From positions 1 to 53,607 of the forward strand of contig JAFWUH010000004.1 of NCBI GenBank assembly GCA_017524165.1: a DNA stretch of 53,607 nt, read 5' to 3'. How positions within the stretch are numbered: the first letter of the stretch is position 1; each line of letters starts with the position of its first letter. A program made the translations under genes and the position numbers. This DNA is from Clostridia bacterium. Its GTDB lineage: Bacteria; Bacillota; Clostridia; Oscillospirales; Acutalibacteraceae. The notes under the pieces are model-generated. The model made no database searches. It was not told the DNA's origin and saw only the letters and a program-made list of their open reading frames with translations. Positions 7,026-16,654 of the stretch are shown in pieces.

Positions 7026-8249
7026 TTATTCTACCGTAAAGCGATGGAAAATCTTCTTTCCTTTTTTAACAACGATGCCGTCTTTCAATTGATCCAAACC
7101 GATCTGACAGGACGGATCTGTAACTTTTTGGTCTGCGACGCTGACCCCACCCTGTTGTACCAAACGGCGGGCTTCCCCGTTGGAGGCGGCAAGTTCGCCA
7201 CGAACCATTAAAGATAACAAGCCGATTTTTCCGTCGGTTAGATCGGCTGTCGAAAGAACGGTTTTGGGCATGTTCTCGCTGATCCCCGCACCGGAGAAGA
7301 CAGCTCTGGAAGTTTCCTGTGCGCGAAGAGCTTCCTCCTCGCCATGCACCAATTTAGTCAATTCGTATGCCAGAATTTCTTTGGCGGTATTCAGTTGACT
7401 GCCTTCCCAATGATCCATTTTATCAATTTCTTCCAGCGGCAGGAAGGTCAGCATACGGATACATTTTAACACATCGGCATCTCCGACATTGCGCCAATAC
7501 TGATAAAACTCATACGGAGAGGTCTTTTTCGGATCCAGCCAAACGGCTCCGCCGACCGTTTTCCCCATCTTCTTCCCCTCGGAATTGAGCAATAGCGTGA
7601 TGGTCATTGCATAGGCGTCTTTGCCGAGTTTTTTCCGAATCAGCTCGGTGCCGCCCAACATATTCGACCATTGGTCATCCCCGCCGAACTGCATATTACA
7701 ACCGTATTCCTGATACAGATGATAGAAATCATAGCTCTGCATGATCATATAGTTAAATTCTAAAAAGCTGAGCCCTTTTTCCATTCGCTGTTTATAGCAC
7801 TCGGCGCGCAACATATTATTGACCGAGAAGCAGGCGCCGACCTCTCGTAAAAGGTCGATATAATTGAGTTTCAACAGCCAGTCGGCATTGTTCACCATCA
7901 ACGCTTTGCCTTCGCCGAATTCAATGAATCGGCTCATTTGTTCTTTGAAGCAATCGCAGTTATGCTGTATCTGCTCGCTCGTCATCATGGAACGCATATC
8001 GGTTCTTCCCGACGGGTCGCCGACATGCCCCGTTCCGCCGCCGATTAAAGCAATCGGACGATTTCCTGCCATTTGCAAGCGTTTCATCAGGCAGAGCGCC
8101 ATAAAGTGCCCGACATGCAGACTGTCCGCCGTCGGGTCAAAGCCGATATAAAACACAGCTTTACCGCTGTTGATCAGTTCTTTGATCTCATCCTCGTCGG
8201 TTACCTGCGCAATCAAACCGCGTGCAACCAATTCATCATAAATTGTCAT
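7026..8249 (-). CDS. tyrS: Tyrosyl-tRNA synthetase
   Basis: Class Ic aminoacyl-tRNA synthetase charging tRNA-Tyr. The 407-residue length is typical of TyrS. Seen: FDPTADSLHVGH with the HIGH-equivalent H45-H48, GGDDQWSNMLGGTELIRK for tyrosine recognition, KMGKT (227-231) as the KMSKS equivalent, and a C-terminal S4 RNA-binding domain (about 345-400). ATG at 8249 has AGGAG 8 nt upstream. The first 14 nt overlap the end of recN, so it is translated as the last gene of the nusB-recN operon rather than from its own T-box leader; none was seen. No good terminator follows its stop. Confidence 0.97.
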   Translation of the reverse strand: MTIYDELVARGLIAQVTDEDEIKELINSGKAVFYIGFDPTADSLHVGHFMALCLMKRLQMAGNRPIALIGGGTGHVGDPSGRTDMRSMMTSEQIQHNCDCFKEQMSRFIEFGEGKALMVNNADWLLKLNYIDLLREVGACFSVNNMLRAECYKQRMEKGLSFLEFNYMIMQSYDFYHLYQEYGCNMQFGGDDQWSNMLGGTELIRKKLGKDAYAMTITLLLNSEGKKMGKTVGGAVWLDPKKTSPYEFYQYWRNVGDADVLKCIRMLTFLPLEEIDKMDHWEGSQLNTAKEILAYELTKLVHGEEEALRAQETSRAVFSGAGISENMPKTVLSTADLTDGKIGLLSLMVRGELAASNGEARRLVQQGGVSVADQKVTDPSCQIGLDQLKDGIVVKKGKKIFHRFTVE

Positions 8250-9912
8250 TTTTCTTACTCCTGTCCAACAATTCCTTTGCGGAATTATATAAATTATCCG
8301 TTAGTTCCGCACCCGACATCAGCCGTGCAATTTCACCGATTCGTTCCTGTTCTCCAAGCACACGAACCGTTGTCGAAGCACGGTGGTCAACGGATGTTTT
8401 TTCAATGAAAAAATGCTCATCGGCAAAGGCGGCGATTTGCGGCAGATGCGTCACACAAAGCACCTGATGCGACCGTGCGACCACCCCGATCTGCCGTCCG
8501 ACCTGCTGTGCGGCGTGACCGCTGATGCCGGCGTCGATCTCGTCAAAGATCAGGGTCGGCACCTCGTCTTTTTCCGCCAAAACACTTTTGACCGCTAACA
8601 TCACGCGGGAAAGCTCTCCCCCTGAGGCAATTTTGGAAAGCGGGCGCACCGATTCGCCCTCATTTGCCGAAATCAAAAATTCTATTTCGTCACAACCGTT
8701 TTTAGAATATTTTCCCTTTTGTATAGAGACCTGAAACGCGACCTTTGGCATATCTAACGCCGCCAATACCGCGGTAACCTGTCTGGCAAAACGATCCGAC
8801 GCCTTTTTGCGGGAAGCCGTAACTTTTTCTCCCAAAGCAATCAACCGTTCGGTCGATGCGTTGAGCTCTTCCGAAAGGCGCTCGACCTCTTCTTCCGAAT
8901 AGCGCAATCCCGACAGTTCGGCTTCCGATTTTGCCAAAAATTCAAGCATTTCTTCTTCGGTATCCCCGTATTTTTTCATCAGTTTCCGAAGAAAATCAAG
9001 CCGGTTGCGCAAGGTTTCGGCGTCCATGTCGGCATACTCGCCGTTTTCAGTAAAATCCCGTATTTCTAAACAGGTATCTTCCATGATGGAAAAAACCTCC
9101 GCCAACCGTTCTGCCGTTTTATCATAAGAACGATCCGGCAAAGCCTGCAAGCTTGTTTTCGCCTTTTTGACCAGCTCCACCGCGCCGTCGTTTTCGTCAT
9201 CGCCGTTCAGATAAAAATACGCGTCCTTTAGTAACCGCATCATTTTTTGATAGTTTTCGGCAATCGACAGTTGTTGCTTCAGTTTTTCGGTTTCGCCGAT
9301 TTGGATATCGGCTTTTTTCAATTCCTCGATCTGATAGGACAGCAAATCCATCCGCCGTTGTTTTTCATCGTTGGATTGATCTAATTCCTTAATTCTTTTC
9401 CGCACGGTGGTGAGGTGATGAAATTCGTCCGAATACTGTTGCTTGATGCCGTCGTTTTCCGCCAGTTTATCAATATAGATCACATGATTTTTAGCGTCCA
9501 AAAGCCGCTGATTGTCATGTTGACCGTGCACATCCAGCAGTCTCTGCCCAACTTCCCGCAAAAACGACACCGTTGCCGGACGGTTATTAATGCGAATCAA
9601 ACCGTTGCCGTTCTTTTGCAGCGTTCGGCTGATCAGCAGGTCGCCGTTTTCTTCCACACCGTAACCGTTTTCCGACAAAAGTGTAAGCAAATCGTTCGGC
9701 AGAGCGTCAAACACCGCCGAAACCACCACTTGATCGCATCCCGTGCGGATAATATCCTTTGACACCCGGTGACCGAGCACCGTATTGATTGCATCTATAA
9801 TAATGGATTTTCCGGCGCCGGTTTCGCCGGTCAGCACAGAAAAATGTCCTTCAAACGAAATATCGGCTCGCTCGATAACAGCAATATTTTCTATATGAAG
9901 AAATTTTAGCAT
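8236..9912 (-). CDS. recN: DNA repair protein RecN
   Basis: SMC-like ATPase acting early in double-strand-break repair. The 558-residue protein shows the split ATPase expected: Walker A GETGAGKS (29-36), the family-specific DVHGQHDNQ near residue 130, a central coiled coil (about 150-360), the ABC signature ASGGELSRVMLA, and Walker B LIFDEIDAGISG. Start ATG at 9912 has only a weak ribosome site and lies 14 nt after argR, consistent with coupling. Position after argR is conserved in Firmicutes. Confidence 0.97.
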   Translation of the reverse strand: MLKFLHIENIAVIERADISFEGHFSVLTGETGAGKSIIIDAINTVLGHRVSKDIIRTGCDQVVVSAVFDALPNDLLTLLSENGYGVEENGDLLISRTLQKNGNGLIRINNRPATVSFLREVGQRLLDVHGQHDNQRLLDAKNHVIYIDKLAENDGIKQQYSDEFHHLTTVRKRIKELDQSNDEKQRRMDLLSYQIEELKKADIQIGETEKLKQQLSIAENYQKMMRLLKDAYFYLNGDDENDGAVELVKKAKTSLQALPDRSYDKTAERLAEVFSIMEDTCLEIRDFTENGEYADMDAETLRNRLDFLRKLMKKYGDTEEEMLEFLAKSEAELSGLRYSEEEVERLSEELNASTERLIALGEKVTASRKKASDRFARQVTAVLAALDMPKVAFQVSIQKGKYSKNGCDEIEFLISANEGESVRPLSKIASGGELSRVMLAVKSVLAEKDEVPTLIFDEIDAGISGHAAQQVGRQIGVVARSHQVLCVTHLPQIAAFADEHFFIEKTSVDHRASTTVRVLGEQERIGEIARLMSGAELTDNLYNSAKELLDRSKKNDNL

Positions 9913-9926
9913 GATTCATCCCGCCG

Positions 9927-10382
9927 TCAAATCATTTTTTTTATTTCCTGCACCAATGCATCAGCATCCTTTTCGCTTCTCGTTACGACCAAAACGGTAT
10001 CATCCCCCGCCAACGAGCCGAGCATTTGATCGTAATAGAGCGCGTCCACTGCCACACAGGTACTGGATGCCATCCCGACATAACACTTAATAACCACATT
10101 GTTCATTGCATAATCCACCGATTTGACCGACCTTTTGATCAATTCGCGGTAATGGGCAAAGGGCTGTTCGCCGTTTGCATTGTTACTGTCCGGGGCGATA
10201 TAGCGGTAGTTTCCGCGGCGGTCGTGACCCTTGACCAACCGCAATTCCTTAATATCTCTTGAAATGGTGGATTGAGTCACCTCGAATCCGGCATCCTGCA
10301 ACGCCGTCTGAAGATCTTCCTGCGTCAAAATAATTTGAGATTCGATCAACTCCAAAATTTTGATCTGTCGTTTATCCTTCAT
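9927..10382 (-). CDS. argR: Arginine repressor ArgR
   Basis: Hexameric arginine-sensing DNA-binding protein that represses arginine synthesis and activates catabolism. The 151-residue length is standard. The N-terminal winged helix contains the SR motif (QSTISRDIKELRLVK, about 37-51). The C-terminal oligomerisation and arginine-binding domain contains the conserved GSLAGDDT. GGGAG lies 7 nt before ATG 10382. The gene is 2 nt after nadK. TGCATAAT-type sites near the nusB operon promoter (16635-16648) raise the possibility of autoregulation. Confidence 0.96.
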   Translation of the reverse strand: MKDKRQIKILELIESQIILTQEDLQTALQDAGFEVTQSTISRDIKELRLVKGHDRRGNYRYIAPDSNNANGEQPFAHYRELIKRSVKSVDYAMNNVVIKCYVGMASSTCVAVDALYYDQMLGSLAGDDTVLVVTRSEKDADALVQEIKKMI

Positions 10383-10384
10383 CG

Positions 10385-11233
10385 TTATACTCCCTGTTCT
10401 AAAAACTTTTCGGAAAGCGTTTGATAAAATGAACGGTCATTCAACCGGATCAGTTGCACCGACTGCGCCGATTTCCTGATCCGGACAGTAGTATACGGCC
10501 GAATCCCGACCGCTTTTTTGCCGTCTACCGTCAAATAAATATCCACCCGCTTTTTAGAAAAAGCTTTCAAGGTAACCGTTCGATTGGCTGAAAGTAAAAT
10601 CGGTTTTGCCGAAAGCGCATGGGAACAAATCGGCGTTAAGCATATATTTTCACATTCCGGATCAATGATCGGTCCGCCTGCCGACATCGAATAGGCTGTC
10701 GATCCGGTGGGCGTGGAAACAATCAATCCATCAGCACGGTAACGAATGCTGTCCCCCTGTACCGACGCCGAAATATCAATAATGCGGGAAATAAATCCGC
10801 CGGTGATCACAGCGTCATTTAACGCCTGATAGGCGGCAATCGTTTTGCCGTTTTCTTCGATTTCAATATCCAACATCATCCGTTTTTCAACGGTATAATC
10901 CTTCGTCTTCAATTTAGAGAGAAGGCGGTATTCGTTTTGCTCCAAATTTGCCAAATAACCCATTCTGCCGGCATTGATCCCCAGAATCGGTTTGCCGTAC
11001 TGTGCGGCACGCTTGGCGTAACGGATAATCGTTCCGTCGCCGCCGATCGTCACAAAGACATCGGCTATGCGAAACAGTTCTTCCTCGGGTGCATGACGGT
11101 ATTTTGCACAACAGATCCGATCAGGCAAAAAGGCTTCGATCCCCTCCTGCAAGAAAAAATCCCCGATTTTTTCCACCGTATTGGCCGAGCCGCGTTTATC
11201 CAAATTCGGCAAGACAACAACTGTCAAAACCAT
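10385..11233 (-). CDS. nadK: NAD kinase
   Basis: Phosphorylates NAD to NADP, cytosolic. Seen: GGDGT (64-68), GINAGRMGYLANLE, and STPTGSTAYSMSAGGPI with the conserved NAD-binding residues; 282 residues is normal. The ATG at 11233 is only 2 nt from the GGAGG box, whereas an in-frame TTG two codons on (11227) has ideal spacing; the protein would lose two residues, so the choice hardly matters. It lies between tlyA (17-nt gap) and argR (2-nt gap), as in many Clostridia. Confidence 0.95.
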   Translation of the reverse strand: MVLTVVVLPNLDKRGSANTVEKIGDFFLQEGIEAFLPDRICCAKYRHAPEEELFRIADVFVTIGGDGTIIRYAKRAAQYGKPILGINAGRMGYLANLEQNEYRLLSKLKTKDYTVEKRMMLDIEIEENGKTIAAYQALNDAVITGGFISRIIDISASVQGDSIRYRADGLIVSTPTGSTAYSMSAGGPIIDPECENICLTPICSHALSAKPILLSANRTVTLKAFSKKRVDIYLTVDGKKAVGIRPYTTVRIRKSAQSVQLIRLNDRSFYQTLSEKFLEQGV

Positions 11234-11250
11234 TCCCTCCTTCCGGCATT

Positions 11251-12063
11251 TTACGCTTTTTCAAAAGCGAGATAAGACTTTGACACGACCTCTTCCGGAG
11301 ACTCTTCGGTTTTCTTCTCCGGCGTATCGCTTTTTTCTAAATAGCAAAGATATTCGATATTTCCCTCCGGCCCTTTCACCGGCGAAAAATCAAGACCCAA
11401 TAATGAAAAACGGCTTTCCAATGCCAATGTGCAGATTTTTTTGACCACCGCCACATGCACCGAGCGATCCCGTACCACGCCCTTTTTCCCGACATTTTCC
11501 CTGCCGGCTTCAAACTGCGGCTTGATCAAGCAAACCGCCTGACCGCCGTCTCGCAACAGATTCCTCATCACCGGAAGAATATGTGAAAGCGAGATAAACG
11601 AAACATCCACCGAGGCGAAATCCAATAATTCCGGCACCTGTTCCGCCGTTACATAGCGGAAATTGGTGCGCTCTAAATTGACGACGCGTTCATCGGTGCG
11701 CAATTTCCACGCCAGCTGTCCGTAGCCGACATCAATCGCATAAACCTTTTTCGCCCCGTTTTGTAACATACAATCCGTGAACCCGCCGGTCGAGGCGCCG
11801 ATATCCGCACAAATACAGTCTTTCAGCTCCAAGCCGAAGCTCTGCACGGCTTTTTCCAGTTTCAAGCCGCCGCGGCTGACATACCGAAGCGTTTCTCCGC
11901 GCACTTCGATTTTATCCTCCGGTTTCACATTTACGCCGGCTTTATCCGATTTTTGATTGTTTACATAAACGATCCCGGACATGATCAGCGCTTTGGCTTT
12001 TTCGCGGCTTTCGGCGAATCCCAAGGTCACCAATGCCGCGTCCAACCGTTGTTTATCTGTCAT
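11251..12063 (-). CDS. tlyA: TlyA-type rRNA 2'-O-methyltransferase
   Basis: S4-domain plus FtsJ-like methyltransferase of the TlyA/hemolysin-A family. Relatives 2'-O-methylate 16S and/or 23S rRNA cytidines, and the haemolysin name is historical. Residues about 1-65 form the S4 RNA-binding domain (RLDAALVTLGFAESREKAK). The SAM-binding motif DIGASTGGFTD and AIDVGYGQLAW follow, then DVSFISL and LIKPQFEAGRE. 270 residues. Its start overlaps the dxs stop in ATGA, and the last dxs codons supply the GGAGG ribosome site. Confidence 0.93.
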   Translation of the reverse strand: MTDKQRLDAALVTLGFAESREKAKALIMSGIVYVNNQKSDKAGVNVKPEDKIEVRGETLRYVSRGGLKLEKAVQSFGLELKDCICADIGASTGGFTDCMLQNGAKKVYAIDVGYGQLAWKLRTDERVVNLERTNFRYVTAEQVPELLDFASVDVSFISLSHILPVMRNLLRDGGQAVCLIKPQFEAGRENVGKKGVVRDRSVHVAVVKKICTLALESRFSLLGLDFSPVKGPEGNIEYLCYLEKSDTPEKKTEESPEEVVSKSYLAFEKA

Positions 12064-13907
12064 ACTTCCTCCGTCACGGCGTCCTTTGTCAACCGAAGCA
12101 CCATTCCGTCGGCATCCAGTCCATAATGCCGGAGTGCCGAAGAAACCGTTGCTTGCGCGACAAATTTATTTTCAATTGCATGAATGAAATACCGACCTTG
12201 ATAGCCGCTGTCGGCAAGCAGTCCAGCCAAATGCTCGGCAATACCGCCGCTGCGGATCCCCTCTTCAAAGAAGTCGATCCGCTCGTATTTTTTGAGTTTT
12301 TCTATCGTTTGCAAATCCAAAGGGTAAATCTTATTGAGCTTATAAAGATCGGTATTCCCGACCGCTTTGACCGCTTGTTTCGCGTGCCAAAAAATCCTGC
12401 CGTAGGTAACGACCGCGTTTTTTCCGCCATGTAATTCGGTCGAAACATCCTGCCGAAAATCAAAATCTGCCGCTTCTCCCACGCAACCGCGCGGATAGCG
12501 GATCGCGCACAAGCTGTCATTCCCTGCCGTTTCCTCAATGCGATATTCCAATTCCTCGTAACAAGCAGGTGAATAGATTTCCATTCCGGGGACAGAAGAT
12601 AAAAAAGCCGCGTCAAAAACGCCCTGATGGCTCTCGCCGTCCTCGCCGACAATGCCGGCGCGATCGACCAACAACTTGAGGGGAAGATGTTCAATCGCGG
12701 CGTCATGAATGATTTGATCATAGCCGCGCTGCAAAAAGCTGGAATAAACCACAAAGAACGGTTTCATGCCGCCCTTTGCCAATCCCGCGCCGAAAGTCAC
12801 GGCATACTGTTCGGCAATGCCCACATCGAAAAAGCGGTTTTTAAAGCGGGAAGAGAAATCCAGCAATCCCGTTCCGGTGGTCATCGCCGCCGTTATGGCG
12901 CAAATCTTATCATCCTTTTCCGCCAAGCGACAAAGTGTTTTCCCGGCAACATCCGAAAAGTTTTTCTTGCCCGAATCGGAGGCGCCTAATTCAATATCAA
13001 AGGGTGATACGCCGTGATAACTGCGCGGACTGTTTTCGGCATAGGCGTACCCCTTCCCTTTGGTGGTAATCACATGAATGACCGACGGTCGCGTGTAGCC
13101 TTGTGCGATTTTAAAAAGCGATTCCATCGCCGCGATATCATGGCCGTTGACCGGACCGAGATAATTATATCCCAATCCCATAAAAACATTATTACGATAG
13201 ACTAAACCGCGGAAATAATCCTTGATTTTTGCCAAGCCCTCATTGAGTGCGCCGCCAATCCACGGAATCCGCAAAACAAAACGGTTGACCGCAAACTTCA
13301 GATGATGATAATGCGGACGGTTTCTCAACCGGGTAAAAGCCCTGGACCATGTGCCGACATTGCGCGAAATCGACATTTTGTTATCGTTCAAAACGATAAT
13401 AAAGTTACTTCGTCCATTCCCGACATTGTTCAACGCTTCATACGCCAAGCCGCCGGTCATGGCGCCGTCTCCGATCACCGCAACAGCCGTTCCCGCTTCC
13501 CCGCGCATGCGTTTAGCGCGGTAAATACCGTAAGCCGCCGCAATCGAGTTGCTGGAATGTCCGGTCACAAAGGGGTCATGTTCACTTTCCTGCGGCCGCA
13601 TAAACCCGGACAAGCCGCCCTCTGTCCGCAGGGTGGAAAACCGGTCAAAACGACCGGTCAGTAATTTATGTGCATAAGATTGATGCCCTACATCAAATAG
13701 AATAGCATCTTTGGGAGAAGAAAATGCACGGTGTAACGCTACCGTCAATTCCACCGCTCCCAAACTGGAAGCCAAATGTCCGCCGTTTTTGGATACTGTT
13801 TCGGTAATGCAGTCCCGAATCTCGGTACATAATTCGGACAACTGGGTTTCATCTAATTTTTTTACATCATCCGGAGAATGGATGTCACAAAGAATATGTT
13901 GATCCAA
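12060..13907 (-). CDS. dxs: 1-deoxy-D-xylulose-5-phosphate synthase
   Basis: First enzyme of the MEP isoprenoid pathway, condensing pyruvate and glyceraldehyde 3-phosphate with thiamine diphosphate. 615 residues. Seen: HKLLTGR, GHSSNSIAAAYG, the thiamine motif GDGAMTGGLAYEALNN, DVGIAEQYAV containing the catalytic Glu, and DRAGIVGEDGESHQG. The start codon is TTG at 13907, 5 nt after GAGG. It lies 15 nt after ispA and overlaps tlyA by 4 bp. Together with ispA it gives the operon two steps of prenyl-diphosphate supply. Confidence 0.96.
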   Translation of the reverse strand: MDQHILCDIHSPDDVKKLDETQLSELCTEIRDCITETVSKNGGHLASSLGAVELTVALHRAFSSPKDAILFDVGHQSYAHKLLTGRFDRFSTLRTEGGLSGFMRPQESEHDPFVTGHSSNSIAAAYGIYRAKRMRGEAGTAVAVIGDGAMTGGLAYEALNNVGNGRSNFIIVLNDNKMSISRNVGTWSRAFTRLRNRPHYHHLKFAVNRFVLRIPWIGGALNEGLAKIKDYFRGLVYRNNVFMGLGYNYLGPVNGHDIAAMESLFKIAQGYTRPSVIHVITTKGKGYAYAENSPRSYHGVSPFDIELGASDSGKKNFSDVAGKTLCRLAEKDDKICAITAAMTTGTGLLDFSSRFKNRFFDVGIAEQYAVTFGAGLAKGGMKPFFVVYSSFLQRGYDQIIHDAAIEHLPLKLLVDRAGIVGEDGESHQGVFDAAFLSSVPGMEIYSPACYEELEYRIEETAGNDSLCAIRYPRGCVGEAADFDFRQDVSTELHGGKNAVVTYGRIFWHAKQAVKAVGNTDLYKLNKIYPLDLQTIEKLKKYERIDFFEEGIRSGGIAEHLAGLLADSGYQGRYFIHAIENKFVAQATVSSALRHYGLDADGMVLRLTKDAVTEEV

Positions 13908-13922
13908 AATTTCCTCATCCTT

Positions 13923-14801
13923 TTAACGGTTGCGCAAAAGTAAGTAATCGGTTAATTCGGTCAAGGTTTCGGTATTGCCCGGGAAGCTCCCCAGCGCCGC
14001 CAAAGCCTTTTGTGTATATTCTGCCGCCATTTCACGGCAACGGTCTAAACCGCACAGCGACAAAATAGTATGTTTACCGTTTTGAGCGTCACTACCGACA
14101 GGTTTTCCTAAAATGCTTTCGTCCCCTTCGGCATCCAAAATATCATCCACCAACTGAAATGCCAGTCCTAAATTCTCACCGTATGTTTCTGCCGCGAGAA
14201 TATCGGTCTCCTCGGCGCCTGCCAAAACGGCGCCGATCGCCGCCGAAGCGCGCAATAACGCACCGGTTTTCAAGCGATAGGTTTCGAGTAACATTTCGAC
14301 CGTCGGTTCTCTTTCCTCGTTTTCCAAGTCGATCACCTGACCGCCGATCATCCCGGCGGCGCCGGCGGCACCCGCTAAAATGCCGGTAGCGCGAACAATC
14401 AACTCCTGACGGATCCCCAAGGTCTTGGCGGCAACACCGAACGCCTCGGTCAACAAGGTGTCCCCTGCCAAAAGCGCCGTTGCTTCGCCGAATTTTTTGT
14501 GGCAGGAGGGTTTTCCGCGCCGTAAATCATCGTTATCCATGCAGGGTAAATCATCGTGGATCAGGGAATAGGTATGAATCATTTCCATTGCCGCCGCAAA
14601 GTTATAGGCGCAATCATCTTCCCCGCCGCACAGTTTATAAAACTCTAACAGTAAAACGGGACGAATCCGCTTGCCGCCGTTCAGCAGGCTGTATCTTGCC
14701 GCATGCAGTACATTGTCATACAGTTGACCGCTTTCGGGCAGTAAAATATCCAACCTCGCATCCAATTTGGTCGCGTATTCTTTCAACAACAGATCAAGCA
14801 T
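13923..14801 (-). CDS. ispA: Short-chain polyprenyl diphosphate synthase (farnesyl diphosphate synthase type)
   Basis: Condenses IPP with allylic diphosphates to make FPP. 292 residues. Both aspartate-rich motifs are present: DDLPCMD (83-89) and DDILD (219-223), with GGKRIRP near 42-48 and GQVIDLE. The start is the ATG at 14801, 9 nt after GAGGAGG; the TTG at 14819 lies inside that ribosome site. The start overlaps the end of xseB by 8 bp. The chain-length region before the first motif (MEMIHTYSLIH) suits a C15 product, though geranylgeranyl synthesis cannot be excluded. Confidence 0.93.
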   Translation of the reverse strand: MLDLLLKEYATKLDARLDILLPESGQLYDNVLHAARYSLLNGGKRIRPVLLLEFYKLCGGEDDCAYNFAAAMEMIHTYSLIHDDLPCMDNDDLRRGKPSCHKKFGEATALLAGDTLLTEAFGVAAKTLGIRQELIVRATGILAGAAGAAGMIGGQVIDLENEEREPTVEMLLETYRLKTGALLRASAAIGAVLAGAEETDILAAETYGENLGLAFQLVDDILDAEGDESILGKPVGSDAQNGKHTILSLCGLDRCREMAAEYTQKALAALGSFPGNTETLTELTDYLLLRNR

Positions 14802-15003
14802 CGCCCGTTTCCTCCTCAACCTGTGTCAATGAAACAATTTTCTGCTTGGCGGTTTCCAACTGTTTGGTGCAACCGGCCGACAGTTTCATCCCCTCTTCAA
14901 ACAGGGCAATGGATTCTTCCAAGGAACATTCCCCGCTCTCCAAACGGGCAACAATGGATTCCAATGCCGTTATGTTCTCTTCAAAGTTGCTTTTTTTCCC
15001 CAT
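14794..15003 (-). CDS. xseB: Exodeoxyribonuclease VII small subunit
   Basis: A 69-residue all-helical subunit that binds XseA to form ExoVII, a single-strand-specific exonuclease. The pattern NFEENITALESIVARLESGE followed by LEESIALFEEGMKL is the family signature. It starts 3 nt after the xseA stop and overlaps the start of ispA. Confidence 0.95.
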   Translation of the reverse strand: MGKKSNFEENITALESIVARLESGECSLEESIALFEEGMKLSAGCTKQLETAKQKIVSLTQVEEETGDA

Positions 15004-15006
15004 CGG

Positions 15007-16218
15007 TCACACTTCCTTTATTGTTTGTGTTGCCGTTACGGTACAATCGGCAATGCCGTCTTGAAAACGGACGGCAAGACGATCTCCCGTCTTGATATTT
15101 TCAATACTTTTTACTGTGCTGCCGTCTTTTTGCGCAACGGCATAGCCACGGGTCAATACTTTTAAGGGACTCATCGCATCCAAACGGTTCAGGGCGTCAT
15201 GCCATTGGGTTTCTGCTTGACGAAGACGGTCTTTTGCCGCCGTTGTCAACAATTCGGTCAGATGATCCACCGCCATCATGCGCTGTAAAACAATTTCTTC
15301 GGGATGTTTCAATACCGCGGAAGACTGTACCGCCGCAAGTCGGGCGGCATCCACACGGCAACGGTTTTCCAAAACAGCCAGCATTGTCTTGCGTTGCTTT
15401 TGAAGATTTTTCAGCAACTGTTCCCCATTCGGAAAAATAAGTTCCGCCGCCGCCGAAGGCGTTGGCGCACGCAGATCCGCCACAAAATCGCTGATCGAAA
15501 AATCGGTTTCATGTCCGACTGCCGAGACGGTCGGCACCGGCGATTCGTAAATCTTTCGTGCCAACCGTTCATCATTATAGGCGGACAAATCCTCCGCCGA
15601 TCCGCCGCCGCGCCCAATCAAAATCACATCGCAACAGTTCAACGCATACAAACGGTCTAAGGTTCGAATCATTTCCGGCACCGCATTAACGCCCTGCACC
15701 GCAACACCGCAAAGGAGAATCCGGCAAAGCGGAAAACGCCGCGACGAAATATTTAAAATATCCTGTACAGCGGCACCGGTTTCAGAGGTCACCACCGCCA
15801 CTGTTTGTGGGAAAGCCGGTAACGGCCGTTTATTTTGCGCGTCAAAAAGTCCTTCGGCTTGCAGTCGTCTTTTGGTTTGCTCAAAGGCGGCTGCCAAATC
15901 ACCGACGCCGTCTTCGGTCAACTGTTCGGCATAAAGCTGATACTGTCCGTCCCGCTCGTAAACCGAAATACGACCATGAATGACCACCCGCATGCCGTCT
16001 TCTACTGAAATTTTCACGCGTGCGGCATAGGAACGAAACATCACACATCGAATGGCGGCGTCGCCGTCTTTCAGCGTAAAATACCAGTGACCGCTGGCAA
16101 AATGATTTTTAAAGTTGGAAATTTCTCCCGTCACAGTGATATTCGACAGTCGCGGATCCCCCTCCAAAAGGGATTTCACATACAGATTAAGCTGACGGAC
16201 CGAAACCGCACCGATCAT
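15007..16218 (-). CDS. xseA: Exodeoxyribonuclease VII large subunit
   Basis: Catalytic subunit of ExoVII. N-terminal OB-fold domain (about 5-100, VTGEISNFK then GHWYFTLKD), then the catalytic domain with VVTSETGAAVQDILN, LIGRGGGSAEDLSAYN and SAVGHETDFSISDFVAD, and a coiled-coil C-terminal third. 403 residues, slightly short for the family but complete. The start ATG overlaps the nusB stop as ATGA (16215-16218), indicating coupled translation. folD, often found between nusB and xseA, is absent. Confidence 0.96.
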   Translation of the reverse strand: MIGAVSVRQLNLYVKSLLEGDPRLSNITVTGEISNFKNHFASGHWYFTLKDGDAAIRCVMFRSYAARVKISVEDGMRVVIHGRISVYERDGQYQLYAEQLTEDGVGDLAAAFEQTKRRLQAEGLFDAQNKRPLPAFPQTVAVVTSETGAAVQDILNISSRRFPLCRILLCGVAVQGVNAVPEMIRTLDRLYALNCCDVILIGRGGGSAEDLSAYNDERLARKIYESPVPTVSAVGHETDFSISDFVADLRAPTPSAAAELIFPNGEQLLKNLQKQRKTMLAVLENRCRVDAARLAAVQSSAVLKHPEEIVLQRMMAVDHLTELLTTAAKDRLRQAETQWHDALNRLDAMSPLKVLTRGYAVAQKDGSTVKSIENIKTGDRLAVRFQDGIADCTVTATQTIKEV

Positions 16219-16622
16219 AATTCCGAATGTGCTTTGGATTTCACAATGGAACCCAAAATACCGTTCACAAAAGAGCCATCCTCTTGGGTAGCATATTTTT
16301 TGCAGAGTTCAACCGCCTCATTGGCTGAGACCGAATCCGGAATACTGTCAACATACAGAATTTCATAGGTTGCCAGACGCAATACTGCCAGCGCCGTTTT
16401 GGAAATACGGTTGATTTTCCAACCAACCGCCTTATCGGTAATCAATTGGTCAATGGCTTCCTGCTGACGGCAAATGCCGTAAAATGTCTCTTCCACATAA
16501 TCGTCAGGCAGCAAGTCCCGCACTTCAATCGCAAGTTTTAAAATATCTTCCGGAGAATCTTTACTGAATATCTTTTCAAAGGTCAAAAAAAAGACTTCTT
16601 CGCGTGCTTCTTTTCTGGTCAT
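16215..16622 (-). CDS. nusB: Transcription antitermination factor NusB
   Basis: RNA-binding protein of the rRNA antitermination complex. The 135-residue protein starts TRKEAREEVFFLTFE after the Met, with the conserved ILRLATYEILY-like helix (here VLRLATYEILYVDSIPD) and EAVELCKKYATQEDGSFVNGILG at the end. ATG at 16622 follows GCAGGTG; a TTG at 16649 in the untranslated leader is rejected. First gene of the ten-gene operon running to tyrS. Confidence 0.95.
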   Translation of the reverse strand: MTRKEAREEVFFLTFEKIFSKDSPEDILKLAIEVRDLLPDDYVEETFYGICRQQEAIDQLITDKAVGWKINRISKTALAVLRLATYEILYVDSIPDSVSANEAVELCKKYATQEDGSFVNGILGSIVKSKAHSEL

Positions 16623-16634
16623 AGCGCACCTGCT

Positions 16635-16648
16635 TTCATAATTATGCA
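16635..16648 (-). promoter_or_regulatory. ArgR-box-like palindrome at the nusB transcription start
   Basis: Minus strand TGCATAATTATGAA matches 11 of 14 positions of the ARG-box core TGAATAATTATTCA as generally described. It lies directly at the expected +1. Since argR is in this operon, autoregulation is possible but unproved. Confidence 0.35.
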
Positions 16649-16654
16649 ATATAT

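Noticed and set aside
7026-8400. T-box leader for tyrS
   Set aside because: The gene start overlaps recN by 14 bp, so there is no leader, and no T-box sequence is visible inside recN.
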